A stretch of 64,000 nucleotides of DNA from Glutamicibacter sp. JC586 (GTDB lineage: Bacteria; Actinomycetota; Actinomycetes; Actinomycetales; Micrococcaceae). The translations under genes were made by a program, and so were the position numbers. Below, in pieces: positions 62,938 to 64,000 of this stretch. The stretch is from NCBI RefSeq assembly GCF_009805585.1, contig NZ_VHIN01000005.1, positions 372,001 to 436,000 of the forward strand. Reading direction: 5' to 3'. The notes beneath the pieces were generated by a model. The model was given only the letters and a program-made list of their open reading frames with translations. It was not told where the DNA came from and did no database searches. The stretch's first letter is position 1. Every line of letters begins with the position of its first letter.

Positions 62938-64000
62938 CTAGCCGAGCTTGCCGCCCATCCGGTCCTGCATCTTCTGGCTGGCCTCATTCAGGCCCTGGAT
63001 TTCCACTCTCTTCCCGTAGTGCTCGTATTTGGTGCGGATCGAGTCCAGGGCGGCGACGGTCGAGGCATCCCAGAGGTGCGAATCGGACATGTCGATGATG
63101 ACCTTCTCGGGGTCCTGCGCGTAGTCGAACTGCATGTAGAGGTCGTTGGAGGAAGCGAAGAACAGCTCGCCGTTGACCTTGTACACGGCCGAATGTTCGG
63201 TAGCGCTGCGATCCACGGTAACCATGTGGGCTACACGATTCGCGAATAGCACCATGGCCGAAAGGATGCCCACGCCCACACCGATGGCGAGGTTGTGCGT
63301 AGCCACGGTGAGCACCACGGTAATGAGCATGACGAAGGTTTCGCTCTTGGGCATCATCTTCAAGGTGCTGGGTTTGATGCTATGCCAGTCGAAGGTGGTT
63401 GCCGAGACCACGATCATCACGGCCACCAGCGCAGCCATCGGAATCTGCGCCACCACGTCCCCGAGTAACACCGCCAGCAACAACATAAAAATGCCGGCGA
63501 AGGCCGTGGAGATGCGGGTACGTCCGCCCGAAACTTTCACGCCCACCATGGTTTGCCCGATCATCGCACAACCGCAGATTCCACCGAAGAATCCGGTAAC
63601 AATATTCGCGGTGCCCTGCGCCCACGACTCACGGGTTTTACTTGAGGGCGTATCGGTTATGTCGTCCACCAATTTGGCGGTGAGCAAGGATTCGAGCAGA
63701 CCCACAAAGGCTACAGCGATGGCATAAGGGGCGATGATCTTCAGGGTTTCAAGGTTCAGCGGTACACCGGGCAGGTGGAAGATTGGGAGTGAATCGGGCA
63801 GTGCGCCCTTGTCTCCCACCATCGGAACCACCACGTGTGCGAACACAGTGATCGCGGTGAGCACCACGATGGCGATCAACGGGGCGGGCACCGCCTTGGT
63901 GATTTTCGGGAAAAAGCACACGATCGCCACCCCCAGGATCACCAGTGGGTAGACCTGCCAGGGCACATTGCGCAGCTCGGGCATCTGCGCCCAGAAGATC
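62938..64000 (-). CDS. SulP-family anion transporter with STAS domain, partial
   Basis: The 5' end lies beyond 64000; an in-frame ATG at 63984 is internal, since the frame is open to the window edge (residues IFWAQ precede it). About 354 codons are seen: several membrane helices with PYAIAVAFVGLLESLLTAKLVDD, GICGCAMIGQTMVGVKVSGG and AFAGIFMLLLAVLLGDVVAQIPMAALVAVMIVV, then a STAS domain (VIIDMSDSHLWDASTVAALD). SulP proteins move sulfate, bicarbonate or related anions; substrate unknown. Confidence 0.9.
   Translation of the reverse strand, partial: IFWAQMPELRNVPWQVYPLVILGVAIVCFFPKITKAVPAPLIAIVVLTAITVFAHVVVPMVGDKGALPDSLPIFHLPGVPLNLETLKIIAPYAIAVAFVGLLESLLTAKLVDDITDTPSSKTRESWAQGTANIVTGFFGGICGCAMIGQTMVGVKVSGGRTRISTAFAGIFMLLLAVLLGDVVAQIPMAALVAVMIVVSATTFDWHSIKPSTLKMMPKSETFVMLITVVLTVATHNLAIGVGVGILSAMVLFANRVAHMVTVDRSATEHSAVYKVNGELFFASSNDLYMQFDYAQDPEKVIIDMSDSHLWDASTVAALDSIRTKYEHYGKRVEIQGLNEASQKMQDRMGGKLG

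Overview
The window reads as chromosome of a moderately high-G+C actinobacterium, most likely Micrococcaceae (Arthrobacter/Glutamicibacter type). The evidence is a mycothiol-dependent (maleylpyruvate isomerase-like) enzyme, an actinobacterial LCP protein with a LytR_C tail, a DUF222/HNH protein, GTG starts with strong Shine-Dalgarno sites, and actinobacterial-style arabinose and rhamnose clusters. I saw no rRNA, tRNA, CRISPR array, insertion sequence or prophage. The genus is inferred; no database was searched.

Layout. 1-377: the 3' end of a RutE-like nitroreductase. 720-12689: an L-arabinose locus with an MFS sugar porter, a LacI-family regulator, araB-araD-araA, a ChvE/MmsA/MmsB-type monosaccharide ABC transporter and galM. 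Two identical 14-bp palindromes precede araB and chvE. 12851-27459: a patchwork of small units: a condensation-domain/GNAT fusion, two alpha/beta hydrolases, a Gfo/Idh/MocA oxidoreductase, a secreted intradiol-dioxygenase-like lipoprotein, an XRE-cupin/EamA pair, a nitrilase/aldo-keto reductase pair, TetR plus ABC exporter, and GntR plus MFS. 27501-32273: an IclR regulator divergent from malate synthase, a DUF6986 lyase-like protein and AllE, that is, part of ureide/glyoxylate catabolism. 32454-38935: a CobW GTPase, a mycothiol enzyme, a pRiA4b ORF-3 protein, an LCP protein, LysR and a 52-residue acidic protein. 39035-46745: an L-rhamnose locus (LacI regulator; mutarotase, isomerase, MFS porter, aldolase-dehydrogenase fusion, kinase). 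46815-50837: a methyltransferase, then etfB-etfA and a membrane cytochrome b with a triplicated N-terminal motif. 51019-59272: a paralogue of the pRiA4b protein's N-terminal region, small membrane and DUF1801 proteins, an MFS exporter, an HNH protein and an acyl-CoA synthetase. 59441-62926: a GT2 glycosyltransferase, a small membrane protein, an EAL phosphodiesterase and a GGDEF cyclase. 62938-64000: a SulP transporter cut by the window edge.

How the genes work together. The two pentose/deoxyhexose loci are self-contained regulons with transport, anomer handling, isomerisation, phosphorylation and cleavage, each with its own LacI repressor and matching operators. The allantoin unit would make ureidoglycolate and consume glyoxylate through malate synthase. 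The etfBA-cytochrome b operon looks like a soluble-to-membrane electron transfer chain. The GT2/EAL/GGDEF group suggests exopolysaccharide synthesis under cyclic di-GMP control.

Most noteworthy for follow-up: the ETF-linked cytochrome b with three RQGLPR-type motifs; the condensation-like/GNAT fusion; three copies of a TGACGGA palindrome in one 350-bp gap; the shared uncharacterised domain in the proteins at 34492 and 51019; and the c-di-GMP module.
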